64,000 nt of DNA, from assembly GCA_028554755.1 (NCBI GenBank), contig JAPTOF010000028.1, positions 974,501 through 1,038,500 of the forward strand, in the 5' to 3' direction. A program made the position numbers and the translations under genes. The notes below the pieces were generated by a model. The model made no database searches and was not told where the DNA came from. It worked only from the letters and a program-made list of their open reading frames with translations. Positions 22,736 to 34,254 of the stretch are shown one piece after another (within the stretch, counting starts at the first letter, position 1; each line of letters opens with the position of its first letter). Origin of the DNA: Cordia subcordata (Eukaryota > Streptophyta > Magnoliopsida > Boraginales > Cordiaceae).

Positions 22736-23098
22736 AGGCTATGGCTGTGTATCAAATGTATCTTGGGAAGAAAATTAATTTGCCTGCAATTATTTTGAGA
22801 CAAATGTATCATGTAAGTGTGAAAGGTATTGCACTATCTTATGGGATGGCCTTGACAAATATCTTTGATAGATTTTATGTGATTAAGGAAAAGAGTTGAA
22901 ATTCCACTGTCGAGCTATATAAAGTTGGATTGAATGTAGTATGGAAATTAAAGTACTACAAATATCAAGGCAACTACATTAGGAAAGAAGATTTTAAGAA
23001 CTTTCCACCATTTAAGCAAGCCCGTATCACTAGAGAAATGTGTCGTAATTTGGTTCTGAGAAATGTAGCAAATGAGGATGGAATGGAGGAAAAGTAAC
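22736..23098 (+). pseudogene. Extra 3' ORF of element B, second part
   Basis: Directly after element D the frame of the first part resumes with EAMAVYQMYLGKKINLPAII, then MALTNIF, up to a stop near 22897. The remaining DNA still looks coding in pattern (KQARITREMCRNL, then an acidic tail) to about 23098. The segment corresponds to the part of element E's extra ORF reading KKKEIALPFLILQHMLH and YGMALMHIF. That positional match of both halves supports one homologous domain in B and E. Confidence 0.6.
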
Positions 23099-23848
23099 AA
23101 ATAAGGAATGTGGAACAACAAGAAATGGATAGAGGTGATACCTAAGAGGAAGAAGAAGTTTCTACTAGTATGAGAAGTTAAATAGAGGATTTTGGTACAC
23201 AATATTCTTATGCAAGTGGAGTCTCTAGAAACCAAAGGATGCCTAGTTTTTATAGAAGTCACCTCCTTCTTCTCACAATGACTAAATTTCTTTCATTCCC
23301 TCTTTTTAGAAATAATCCTCTACATCTTCTTGCACTCAGACAATTTTTCTTTAGCATATTACATTTGCATGGCTACTTTGATATTTTCTCATGGCTTATT
23401 TCTAGATATTTTTAAGTTTGTTGGATATTATTTGTAAATATTTTGCTAGGAATGTGCCTTATGGATTTATGGCTATCTTGGTTAATGTTTATTTTAATCT
23501 TTTGGCACTCCCTTTATTTGTCACATGCTTTGATGATGCCAAAAGTGGAAAAAGTATGATATATGCTTATTCTTGGTTGAACCTCTTGATTGATGCTTAT
23601 TCTTGGTTGCTCTTATGCTTGAATCATGCTTATTGTTTATTGGGGTTGATAATTATACATGGATGAATGAATGATATTGAATGATATATGGACTTACTTA
23701 TGCATATGTTAAGGGAGAGCTTTGATAGCTTTCCATAACTTGGAACTTGGCATATTCTAAAAGGGAGCTTTGATTCTTGAATGTGCATATTTTGCCCACT
23801 CATTGTAATAATCACATATATGTTTATCATCATCAAAAAGAGGTAGAT
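23099..23848 (+). other. 3' untranslated region of element B with two polypurine-like tracts
   Basis: The tract next to the LTR reads CATCAAAAAGAGGTAGAT (about 23830-23847). An upstream related tract GATGATGCCAAAAGTGGAAA lies near 23533-23552. Element E has the same pair (TCATCAAAAAGGGGGAGAT at the LTR and GATGCCAAAGGGGGAGAA upstream). Multiple polypurine tracts are a described feature of Sireviruses. Between them short phrases such as ATGCTTATTCTTGGTTG repeat (around 23562 and 23594). Confidence 0.65.
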
Positions 23849-25254
23849 TGTTGACATTATGGCTATCATGTTGATTATGTCTTGTTCATGAAAACTAGAT
23901 TTGTTTTTGAATATGTGATTATGAGTTTGTGCTTTTGATGAATGTTTTTGATGATGAATTAAGAGTTTTGGATGAACGAAATATGTAGAAAAAAAGTAAA
24001 TGATTGCTTTGAGATTTTAAGTATTTTCTATTGGTTTTAATGAATGTTTGAGTCTTTGAGCAATTATGCTATGCTATGCCTTGAAGATGATCATCTACCA
24101 CCTTAAATGTTAAAGATTGCTAATATCAAGCAATGAGGTAACATAAGGAAGGAGATGGAAAACATAAGAGGAGCGGCTATAGATGATCAGAATGAAGATG
24201 CCTTGGTCTTTGTCTTCTAGTTCTCTCTCTCTTATTTGAAATTGAGATATTATATGCCTAAGCTTGTTTTCTAAATGTTTTTGTGTTTTAAAATATTTTC
24301 ATACTAAAAAAGCTTTAGACTTGTCTTTAAGGTGATAGGTCATGTTTTTCTTATAAAATTGTCTTTTAAATATTGCTAGGTTGGCCTTATCAGGGTACCA
24401 GTTATGTTTTACCTCACCCAGAAGAAAATTTGTAAAGGTTCTATGTTTTGCTCTTGTCGGGCTACTGGACATGATCTACCTCACCCGGAGCTTGTCGTGG
24501 GCAGTTTGCTGGTGTAACAGAATGAAAGAAAGTCCACTCGGAAGCTTCAGCTTTCAGATTTTTTAACTAGTCATTAGATGTATGACGTCTACCCTATTTT
24601 TTTCTACAACAATCAAAAACTCTTATTTTGGTATACAATCGTTGTGTCTAGCAGCTATTTTTCAAAAAAGGCATACAAGTATCACTTATTTTTAGCCTTT
24701 TGACAAGAACCTAGGATTTAAGAGTTTCAAGATTTGAAAAAGCGCAAAAGAGAAAAAGGAGAGAGCAATACAAGAACAGCTTTAACATTTTTCAAGGCAT
24801 CAATAAGTCTTGTATTGTATATCAAATCCAACTTGTGATTTACACTTTTCAATATCTTTATCGTGTAAAAGTTGGGTTTGGGCAGATTAGTCTTGTGGGT
24901 TTGAAATTCAAAAACAATCGCAAGTAGGTTTCTTGATTTTGAGTTGAATTCAAAGTTGTAAAGGTTGATTTTTGAATTTAGCCAACTTGTAAAAAGCTCA
25001 AGTTTTAGTGGAGTTGGTTGGAAATCCTAGAGTGGGAAGCCTTAGGCAGTGGATGTAGGCTTAGTGGCTGAACCACTATAAATTGGCATTTTCTTTACCT
25101 TTCTTCGTGGGTTTTGATTTTTCTTGAATCACGCTATCCAATTATTGCTATACGCTTTTGCAATTAACACAATCAAAGGATCTTCATTATTTGCAAAACA
25201 AGGAATTTTCAAGCTCTATTCACCCTTCCCTTTAGAGCTAACTTGCCACTCATA
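23849..25254 (+). repeat. 3' LTR of element B
   Basis: It starts TGTTGACATT after the polypurine tract, ends CCACTCATA, and is followed by the duplicated TACAT (25255-25259). It is 1406 bp against 1387 bp for the 5' copy. Confidence 0.85.
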
Positions 25255-25259
25255 TACAT

Positions 25260-26885
25260 CAAGACATTTCGTCACAAGGGTAATGGTGTAATGGACAAAT
25301 TAAACACTCGTAGACATGGAGAGGCTTATAATACCTTCATATCATTACCTTTGTCTTAGTGGGAGTGTGATCTTGAGACATCGGTTTACATTTTTAATTT
25401 GGTACCATTAGAGGCAACACATGGGACATTACGAGAAATATGGTTATGGCACAAACTTGGTTTGAGCTATTTTCCATATTTATAAATATACGAGTTACTG
25501 TGTTAAGTACATTTAATAGTTGGAACCAAATATTAAAGATGTGTTATTTCTTGATATATCCTTTTCGACCAGAGGCAGAATCATATATTAGTTTGAGGAG
25601 CAAAAATGCTTGTTGGTATTTATGCTAGATACTTGAAAAATGATTGTATGATTCAGTACTTGCTAGATTTTGAGATTGCTTTATAGGAGATCTTTTAATC
25701 TTCTAATTAAATATGCACCATCTTGAAAAAAAAATAATATATATTTTCATTTGTTACACCCAGAGCCTTATCATAATGAGAGGATTGCCATGTAACCTAA
25801 TAGATGCTCTAGAAAGTCTTTTTGACAAGTTTCCATAGTTTTGGGTTGTGCTTCTCACCAGACATGATGAAGCAATTTCTTGTATAGATGTTTGTCATGG
25901 TTGTGTAGCAAATAATTTAGAGTTTGTTAATCTAAATGTGTCTGGGCTCTTATAGTTGTATTTGAAGGGGTTAAAACCTGTAGGACGTAATCAGGTCTAA
26001 TAGAGCTAATGGAAAGTTTGGAGCCTTAGTAGTAAGGTTAGATAGTGAAGGATTGTATTTATAAAGAAATAGATCGATTATGAGTAAGCCTTTTATCCAG
26101 AAAGTCATGCAAGAATCCATTTGGCAACTCCATTGCTATCACTTATCATGGTAACAGTGAGACATGATAAGATGTTCATCAAAGTAGCTTTTCTTAACGG
26201 AAGGTTTGGCGAGAATGTCTGGGTTCATAACCAGACAAGTATATTGCTAGATGTAGAGATCACATAGCTTGTGCAGCTTAAGTCCTCTTAAGGGATTAAG
26301 TGAACATCTAAGGAAATAGTATCAATCTGATCAAGGGAAACAAGTCTTTGTTTTGATCAAGATATTGATAAAACATGGGTGTGCAAAGAAGATAACAAAA
26401 ATACAGTGAAGGCTACTATATCTTACGTCTCTATATTATATTAGTCCTACTTAAGATCATCATGCAATATTCCAAAGAAGTATTTTACCTTCTAGCTATT
26501 GGAGTGTCTTTATATAGGGTTGTGCAATGCCTAGAGGGATAAAGAAGATGTTCAAAAGCTTTCTATGCTTTAGCATAGTAAGAGCTTCATAGACAACATG
26601 CTAAATATTAGACGAAGAAATCTGCTTTGCGATGAGCATGGATAATAGATGTCAGTTGAATAATAAATCGATGTCCTTGGGTTAATGGTATTTGCGCATA
26701 TCCTAGTATCTTTTAGATAACAGAAGGTTGTATGCAAAGACATAGGAATGTAGATCAAATGCCCATTGTAAGATAACCAAGTGTACCCACGAGATATGAC
26801 TATTTGGAGAGAGTGCTTGCCACACAAATTGAGTCATTTTTGGGAACATGCTTAGCAGTTGTGATCTTTAGTGTAAGTAGGAGAT
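25260..26885 (+). pseudogene. Element A pol, second part (integrase end, RT, RNase H) and polypurine tract
   Basis: After the TACAT duplication, integrase-like coding resumes. A degraded NGV-x-x-R-N-type stretch near 25280-25320 is followed by LETSVYIFNLVP near 25373, the usual segment after the integrase Glu. RT is recognised by MFIKVAFLNGRFGENVWVHN near 26170-26233, matching the Copia M-D-V-K-T-A-F-L-N-G motif. No clean active-site box is readable. RNase H is too decayed to delimit. The last bases, AAGTAGGAGAT (26875-26885), are the polypurine tract that abuts the LTR. Confidence 0.65.
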
Positions 26886-28694
26886 TGTTGGGATTGTATA
26901 TCCTAAAGACTACAAGCACAGGATGATTACTGGATACTAGACATAGTACGCTCATGATATTGCTCATATGATTGAGTTCTTACACACCGTATTCTCTCCA
27001 TTTGTGTATTGATCTTAGTATTGGGTGTAGACCAATGAGCATTATTTTTTAGCATTCATAGTTTGCTATAATTAGACAGGGCCACCATGACTATATCTTC
27101 TGGGAACCAATGAGCATTGAATGCAGTGAGGTTGTGCACAAAATAGGTCCAAGTGTAGATTTGATGATATCATAAATTGGTCCATAGTCGGATGGTAGTA
27201 TTAAGCACTCTATCGGGACAAGGCTATAGTAGGTGAGTCTCCATGAGAGGGTGATCTACCTAGGTCATTGGATGGTTTTTCGAACTATGCTCCTAATGCT
27301 TGTGTCACGCATTAGACAGGGTCACCATGACTATATCTTCTGGGAACCATATCGTCATAGATAGAAGTTAAGATACTTACAGCTTCCTAGTGACGAATAC
27401 TCTCAGTCTTGAGCATGTATGGATTAACTGATTGAGTTAGGGGGCAACAATTTGACGTGCCAAGGGAGAGGTCTCAATTTGAGTAGATCTGATTGCCCAG
27501 TAGTTAAGTGTTGTATTCTAACTAAGTTAGAATATGCAAATGCAACAGCAGAGTCTATGTGCCTTCCTGGATTAGTCCACTTGATCACCATAAATCTAGT
27601 ACTAGTGATATTACTTTTTAAGAATATATCAGTCATTTGACTTATGGGTCGCTCCCTAAATCAAGAGATCCATGACCAATAGATGATTATCATATGGAAC
27701 TAGAGATTTCGAGGTTCCAAATGTAGTCTTGGAGGTGATGGTATTTGTAAGAATTAGCCTTGACTACAAGTATACATAAAAGGGCGTTTTGACAATTTCA
27801 CTCAGTTGGTCGAAGATAAATGTCACCAGAGCGGGTGACAAGCTCCTATTTAGCTAGTAATTATCCTTGGAGTATGGCTTTGGTCTTTTGGTGGAAATAG
27901 ACCAAGGTGAAAATGGGCTTAGTGCCGCCAAAATAGTGGAGAAAGCATTTTGGTCATTTTGGAAGTTAAGGGTAATTATGTCTTTCAGTCTTTTAACTAG
28001 CCATTACTCTATTGGATACATTAATTGAGGTAAATTAATTATGTGGATTGCTTAATTAAGATCTTAAGAAGGGACTTAATTATTCAGGTCTTCGTAATAT
28101 AACTAGCCGATATCTTAATTAGATAAACGTGGACCATATGAAAGATATTTAGTGTGTGAGGTGGAATATTTTGAATGGGCTTTATCCCTAAAGAATATTC
28201 CATTTCTTGAAGGACTAAGTAGGTGTATTATGGTGAAACATAATATTCTAGGAACCTTATCCTTATTAGAGTTGCCTTATACTATAACTAGTACAAGATA
28301 AGCATAACATAAGAGAGAATAAGATATTTTCTTGGTAGGTGTGTGCAAAATTTTTACACACGAACACCAAGAACACATACTAAATCTTATAACCTTAATT
28401 TAGACTTAAATATCACTTTCCCATTGTATAGCAAATTGTATCTTAGCAATAAAGCATTGGAAATAGTGGAGAAGATCACTAAGAGGCTAATGCGAGATGG
28501 CGTTGTGAGAAAAAGCCATTTTAGCATCTGGGTCACACTACAAGGGTGACGAGTCTCAACTTTACCTTTGCTTTTGCTTGATTGTGATGCCCATGTGCAT
28601 AATAGATTATATTTATGCTATGTTTTCAATTGTAACTTAATTTTTAAAAATTTGGTATAACAACTAGCCATGGGAATAGCATTTAGATCCAACA
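26886..28694 (+). repeat. 3' LTR of element A
   Basis: It starts TGTTGGGATTGTATATCC after the polypurine tract and ends GATCCAACA, so its ends are inverted repeats TGTTGG/CCAACA. The 5' LTR (1-813) and the solo LTR 60334-62077 align with it. It is 1809 bp long. The 5-bp sequence after it is TATGT, and the partner duplication lies outside the window. Confidence 0.8.
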
Positions 28695-28808
28695 TATGTG
28701 TGTATATATGTATGTATATATGCATGTATATATATATATATATATATAAGTTAAAATAAGGGGCTTGCTTTGACTGTTAACAGTAGGTAAACTAGTGCCT
28801 TCTGTTTC
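28695..28808. repeat. TG/TA microsatellite and short spacer between elements A and E
   Basis: 28696-28748 is a compound TG/TATG/TA simple repeat ending in about nine TA units. The rest is unremarkable. The last five bases, GTTTC, are the left target-site duplication of element E. Confidence 0.8.
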
Positions 28809-30101
28809 TGTGGGTGCAAATATCTTAAGGGGGGGTGAATTAAGATATTAATACTAATTTTCGTTTTTTTAAAATTTTCAGAAAATTTACAACTTCTAAC
28901 ATGCAATATTCAAACACAAGATAAGCAAGGTAAGAACAATAAAAATAGAGATGCAAGGAGAAGAGAGACAAACGATTTTAAGGTGGTTCAGCCAAGCCTA
29001 CGTCCACCGCCCAAGGAATCTCCCCTTAGGACTTCAAAGATCTCCACTAAAATGCTTCTTCAAAACTTGGTGAAGCACAAACCAAGTTCTTTACAACCTT
29101 TTTGAAGTCTTACTTCAAAGAACCCAAGAGATTTTTTCTATAGGATTTCCTCACACTTTACAAGCTTAAATGGATATATCTCACAATGATTAAAGATCTC
29201 AAAGTGTGTATATACTCAAGATTGAAAAGAGATTGAATCTGAAATCTTCCTCAAGAAGAGAAAGAACAAGCTCAAATATATTGCAAGAATGGCTCAAAGA
29301 TGGATTGAATGATGATAAACACTTTTGCACACTTCAATTGATGTTTAGAAAGTGTATTTGAATGAGTATTTAAAGAGATTTGGGGGTTAGGGATTTGGTA
29401 GGTGAAGAAGGATGAAGATTTTTGGCCAGAACGGTAATAAACGGCTAGTGCATTTATTACAGCCCCCGTTCAGCCGGTTGACCGGCTTGGTCGTCCGGCT
29501 TGCCTTTCTCCTTCTCTGACTAGGCCGGATGCCTTAGCCGATCGACCGGCTAGAAGTCGGCTTTTCCTTCACCATTCTGTTTGGTGGCGACCACCGGTCG
29601 TGATCGGCCGGTTGAAGTCCGACCACTCCAGAATGTGAAGTAAAGCCAGATTTTGTAGAAAAACAAATTCAAGTGCATTTTCACAACTCCAAGTTATTTT
29701 GAATAACTATGTAAATGCATGTTGTGAATAAAAACACACCAAAAACTTATTTTATCTTAATGTGTGCATTCAAATACATTTGTGCATATGTTACTTTCAA
29801 AAGTGTAAGACTTGAAAATTTTTCCAATGACAAAGAAAAATATTTTGAGCCAAGTCCACACAATATATAGGCATTTCACAAAAAGAGCAAGAAGAAAAAT
29901 AAATCCGGTACCCCTTATGTCTTCTCTTCTCCTCCTTATACCTTCTCATCTTTTCTCTTCTTCAAATAACCCTTTTGCACATCTTCATATCTTTCCAAGC
30001 TTCATATTGATGACATCTCATTTTCACAAGAAGCTATTTAGTTAAATAATGCATATATATATATTTCATCATCAAAATCAATAATGAATATTTAGCTAAC
30101 A
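28809..30101 (-). repeat. 3' LTR of element E (left copy on the plus map)
   Basis: On the plus strand it starts TGTGGGTGCAAATATC and ends TTAGCTAACA. It holds a GC-rich block at about 29460-29640 full of CCGG and CGACCGG words. Confidence 0.9.
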
Positions 30102-30515
30102 ATCTCCCCCTTTTTGATGATGACAAATTTTTAAGATTTGAGATAAAAATACTCCCCCTTAATATACGCATTTCTTTAAAAAGTGCCTTTCTGAGAAAAT
30201 GCTTTGATTATCAAATTTAAACTCTTTTGCAAGAACAAATACCATTTAAACTAATGTGAATAGATAACCATATATCATCAAAACATAAATACCAATACCA
30301 CATCATAACTTCATCATCCATATATCATCAAAGCATAAACACCATATATCACCAAAAAATGCATAAATACCACATCATAACTTAATTCTCCCCCTTTGGC
30401 ATCATCAAAATCAATATAAAGGCAGGAAAATAAATGTATAAAAGAGTTAATTTTGTAATCAAAGTTGAGAGCGTAAAGATCAACTAAAAATTGTTTTTAA
30501 GTGGAAAGAGAAAAA
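30102..30515 (-). other. 3' untranslated region of element E with two polypurine tracts
   Basis: On the minus strand TCATCAAAAAGGGGGAGAT abuts the LTR. A second near-copy GATGCCAAAGGGGGAGAA lies about 280 bases upstream (plus positions 30383-30400). Between them the phrase CATATATCATCAAA repeats several times (around 30270, 30320 and 30345). Duplicated polypurine tracts and short repeats here are typical of Sireviruses. Confidence 0.75.
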
Positions 30516-31965
30516 TCAAGGTGCGCGATCATGATGATCCTTGAAGTAGTTTCTCATGTCTGACTTCATAGTAGCTACTTCTGAATCAATATGTTGCCTC
30601 CAAGCAGTGAGCTCGTCCCATTGGCTTGTCATTGTGGCCCTCATTTCACCCATACCAGTGTTTAAGGCCTGTAATTGGGACAGAATCTGAGCCATCAAAG
30701 AAGGGTCTTCCTGTTGTCCCATAGAGCTAGAACCAGCACTGCAGCGCATTTCTCTTGGCGTAGCTGATCAATATGCTCTTGCTCCCTAGATTCTCTCATC
30801 ACTTGCCTAAGAGTAGCTTCCTCATTATTTTCCTCTTCTTCAGAGGAACTAACAACCATGGGTATGGTTCCTGGTATGCCTATGTTAGGATTTTCCTCAA
30901 TTTTCGGCCCTTCATCTTCTTCAAGGTTGATATCTACGCCACCAACTATGTCATCAAGGTTTTCTGCTGTGGTGCCAAAAACAGGGTCGGTGAAAGTAGT
31001 CCCCTTCTTAGTTCTATTCCTAATTGCAGCTTGAGTGCTTTGGGGCAAATTTTTGAAAGTTTCTCTATTTATAGGCTCCATATTGTACCAATAAATACCC
31101 ATGAAGTTCATATATAGCATATCAAAATTCCAAGCAAACATCTTATATGGAGCATTTGAGGATATGTTGAAATACGAGAAAATGTGCATTAAGGCCATAC
31201 CATAATCAGGAGTGGTCGTTTTTCCTCCATCCTTTCCACTAATATGCAACATATGCTGAAGGATAAGGAAAGGCAAGGCTATCTCCTTTTTCTTCCTAGG
31301 GCTATAAAGGATATAAGCATCCATGATTGGAATTTTCCCATCATTGATATTCCTAGGAAGAATCACTTCACTCATGATTTTAAGAGCAAGCCTTGTATTA
31401 ACATCAACATCTCTTAATAGTGGAAGAATCAAATTTGGATCTTTAGGCCTACTTTCTCCCACATAAATCTTATGGCGTCACCCGGGATGGCGGTTCCCTT
31501 AATTCCTTCTGGCCATCCTTGACTATTATAATGACCTTCCCCTTCAATAGGTATTTGAAATATATTATGCAAAATGGCCTCATTAAGCACAAAGTTTACC
31601 CCACAAACTGTTGAAGATAATTCTCATCTTGGGCTTCTACAATGTATCTCAAGATTTTCATAGAACTCAATCACTAACTTATCTTGTACATCACAATGCA
31701 AATGAAGAAAGGCATTCCATCTATCAAATAGTGGCAAGATATTAGTGCCAGTAAAGTCAGAGTCCACGATATATTTACCGTAGAGAATTGATTGCTTCCC
31801 TTGAATCTTGGATGCCGAAGGTGGTGGTGGTGGAGGAGATTGAGTTCTTGCCCTTTTTCCTTTTCTCCCATGTGCTTGACTTTTTCCTCTAAGATTCACC
31901 ATGATTTCGCGTTGTTTTTGTAAAAATAATCGGTAAAATCTTTGTTTTTGAAGTGGGCAAGCCAA
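30516..31965 (-). pseudogene. Extra 3' ORF of element E (plant transposon-protein-like)
   Basis: The likely start is the ATG near 31902 (MVNLRGKSQAHGRKGKRAR), because the strongly basic N-terminus with a proline run resembles element B's. The domain then reads ILPLFDRWNAFLHLH and KLVIEFYENL, matching element B's MIKSQGWMDY and LVREFYYNM. After a frameshift near 31640 it continues through RDVDVNTRLALKIMSEVILP, KKKEIALPFLILQHMLH and YGMALMHIF. An acidic Glu/Asp-rich stretch follows. After a second break near 30740 there is a C-terminal coiled-coil segment (LMAQILSQLQALNTGMGEM). It belongs to the 'putative plant transposon protein' type. It has no signal peptide or membrane segment, so I would not call it env. 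Its function is unknown. Confidence 0.7.
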
Positions 31966-32298
31966 TTTTAGGAAGAAATTTGGAAGAAAACGGTTGAAAA
32001 TTGAAGATTTTGAGATGGGTTTGAGCGAATTTTGGTTAGGGTTAAAAAGAAATTGAGAGAATGTGGTAAAATTGGGGTGAAAACCCCCAATTTTTAACCC
32101 TGTCCGCGTTCAGTTGGTCGACCGGCTGGTCGCGGGGGGTCGACCGGCTAGGTCGACCGGCCGGATCAGAGAGCTCATTAAAAAAAATCCTTTCAGCCGG
32201 ATGCCTAAGGCATCAGTCGGTCGACCGGCTTGGTCAGAAAGTGCATAAATTGCTTATTTTCTATACTCAAGCCACATAAACACATATATATATGCAAT
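31966..32298 (-). promoter_or_regulatory. GC-rich palindromic spacer before the extra ORF of element E
   Basis: 32100-32240 contains several copies of TCGACCGGCT, GTCGACCGGC and their inverted forms, in DNA that is otherwise AT-rich. The same motifs occur in both LTRs of the element (29460-29640 and 37560-37735). The block sits just upstream of the extra ORF in transcription direction. It could be a promoter, an RNA structure or a methylation-rich signal. The class of function is inference. Confidence 0.45.
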
Positions 32299-32876
32299 TT
32301 AACCACATTTTATCATTCCAATCTCCCTCCTAATCTTACAAAATTGATCTTCATTCAAAGGTTTAGTAAAAATATCAACAACTTGATGTAAAGTATCAAC
32401 AAATTCAAGAATTATATCACCTTTTTGTACATGATCTCTAATGAAATGGTGTCTAATCTCAATATGCTTAGTTCTTGAGTGTTGAATTGGGTTCTTAGTA
32501 AGATTAATTGCACTAGTATTATCACAATATATAGGAATATGATCATAATTCAATCCATAATCAAGTAAATTTTGTTTCATCCACAATATTTGTGCCACAC
32601 AACTACCAGCTGCAATATATTCAGCTTCGGTGGTAGAAATGGCAACGCTATTTTGTTTCCTACAAGACCAAGATACTAAGGAATGTCCTAAGAATTGGCA
32701 TGTTCCACTAGTACTCTTACGATCTATTTTGCAACCAGCATAGTCAGCATCAGAAAAACCACAGATCAAACGACGTTCCTTTAGCATACCAAAGCCCTAA
32801 ATAAATTGTTCCCTTAAGATATCTAATTATTCTTTTTACAGCTGTTAAGTGACTTTCCTTAGGATTGGATTTAAAT
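32299..32876 (-). pseudogene. Element E RNase H
   Basis: On the minus strand the frame reads CGFSDADYAGCKIDRKSTSG, then STTEAEYIAAGSCVAQILWM, IPIYCDNTSAINL and HSRTKHIEIRHHFIRDHV. These are the conserved Copia RNase H blocks with the D-E-D residues present. It ends FTKPLNEDQFCKIRREIGM. Two small frameshifts near 32785 and 32880 separate it from RT. The domain itself looks intact. Confidence 0.85.
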
Positions 32877-33923
32877 CTAGCACACTGAGAACATGATATC
32901 AAGTCTAGAGGCAGTTAAATATAATAGGCTACTGATCATACCTCTATATTTCATCTCGCCTACTGATTTACCTTTCTCATCTTTATGTAGCTTAGTTGAG
33001 GGACTCATGGGAGTTCCAATCTCCTTTGCATCTTCAAGTCCAAATTTCTTGATGATTTCCTTGGTGTATTTGGCTTGATTTATGAAGATCCCTTCTTTTG
33101 CTTGTTTGATTTGAAGTCCGAGGAAAAAAGTTAATTCTCCCATCATGCTCATCTCGAACTCCTTGTGTATGCACTTTGAAAAGTTCTCACACAAGGAAAC
33201 ATTAGTAGTACCAAAAATTATATCATCTACATAGATTTGGACAAGTAGAATGTCATTGTCTTTTCTTTTGATAAATAGGGTTGAATCAAGTTTTCCTCTT
33301 TCGAAATTGTTTTCAACCAAAAATCCACTAAGCCTTTCATACCAAGCTCTAGGAGCTTGCTTTAAGCCATATAAAGCCTTTTCTAGTTTAAAAACATGAT
33401 TAGGAAAACATGAATCTTCAAAGCCAAGGGGTTGTTCAACATAAACTTCTTCTTCAATGAATCCATTTAAAAATGCACTTTTCACATCCATTTGATAAAG
33501 TTTAAAGTCCATGTGACATGCAAATGCAAGTAACATACGAATGGATTCAAGTCTAGCTACAGGAGCATAGGTTTCATCATAATCAATTCCTTCTTCTTGA
33601 TTGTAACCTTGTGCAACTACTCTAGCCTTATTCCTAGTCACTATTCCGGCTTCATCTAATTTGTTTCTGAATACCCATTTGGTTCCAATTACCGATCTAT
33701 CTTTAGGTCTTTCAACTAGCTTCCAAACTTTATTTCTCTCAAATTGATTGAGTTCTTCTTGCATTGCTATTATCCAATTATCATCTAGTAGAGCTTCTTT
33801 TACATTTTTGGGTTCAATATGTGAAATAAATGCATGATGCTCACAGAAAGTGCTAATATTACGCCTAGTTCTTACACCTTCATTTGGATTACCGAGAATA
33901 AGATCTTGAGGATGGTTTCTCAC
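32877..33923 (-). pseudogene. Element E reverse transcriptase
   Basis: This is an open 348-residue frame. It contains WKLVERPKDRSVIGTKWVFR, ARVVAQGYNQEEGIDYDETY, YQMDVKSAFLNGFIEEEVYV, KLEKALYGLKQAPRAWYE and the YVDD active site within LLVQIYVDDIIFG. The thumb continues to SRLDIMF. Length and motif order match a complete Copia RT. It would copy element RNA into DNA. It is cut off from RNase H by a frameshift at about 32880, so no complete polyprotein is possible. Confidence 0.85.
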
Positions 33924-34254
33924 AAACTTCCAACTCTTTGGTAGATCTTCATGAGGTTCTTTTGTTTCATCATCTTTGGTTGAGCAATGTTTGATTTCCT
34001 CATTTTCTTAAGACCTCCTTTCTTGAAGTTCTTCTTCTTGCTTCGTTTCTTTGTCTTTTGGAGTTGGATCTTCAAGCGTTGTCTTTTCCAAAAGATAACC
34101 TACATCATCAATTTCCTTTCTCGGCTCAAATGGATTAGTCTCATCAAATGTAACATGTATTGATTCTTCCACAACAAGAGTTCTCTTATTATATACCCTA
34201 TATGCTTTGCTCTTTGTGGAATAACCTAAGAATATTCCTTCATCGGATTTAGAA

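Larger units (their letters stand above)
4487..25254 (+). mobile_element. Copia element B, Sirevirus-like, carrying nested elements C and D
   Basis: Two long terminal repeats (4487-5873 and 23849-25254) flank a primer binding site, gag, protease, integrase, RT, RNase H, an extra 3' ORF and polypurine tracts. The whole is bounded by TACAT duplications. After removing elements C (about 1.2 kb) and D (about 9.8 kb), B itself is near 9.8 kb. The gag type, the extra ORF after pol and the repeated polypurine-like tracts resemble the Sirevirus (SIRE/Maximus) lineage. The LTR pair differs at roughly 15-20 percent of positions by eye, so this is an old insertion. Gag, PR, pol and the extra ORF all carry stops or frameshifts. 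Confidence 0.85.

Noticed and set aside
23418..23666. An 82-residue hydrophobic ORF
   Set aside because: It falls in the 3' region of element B, overlapping a polypurine-like tract and short repeats. The hydrophobicity reflects T-rich sequence.
30061..30400. A CRISPR-like array from the repeated CATATATCATCAAA words
   Set aside because: Repeats are short, irregular and AT-rich, with no constant spacers, in plant retrotransposon DNA.
30516..31965. An envelope-like gene in element E
   Set aside because: The ORF follows pol as env genes do, but I see no signal peptide, membrane segment or glycoprotein features. The domain pattern is that of plant transposon proteins.
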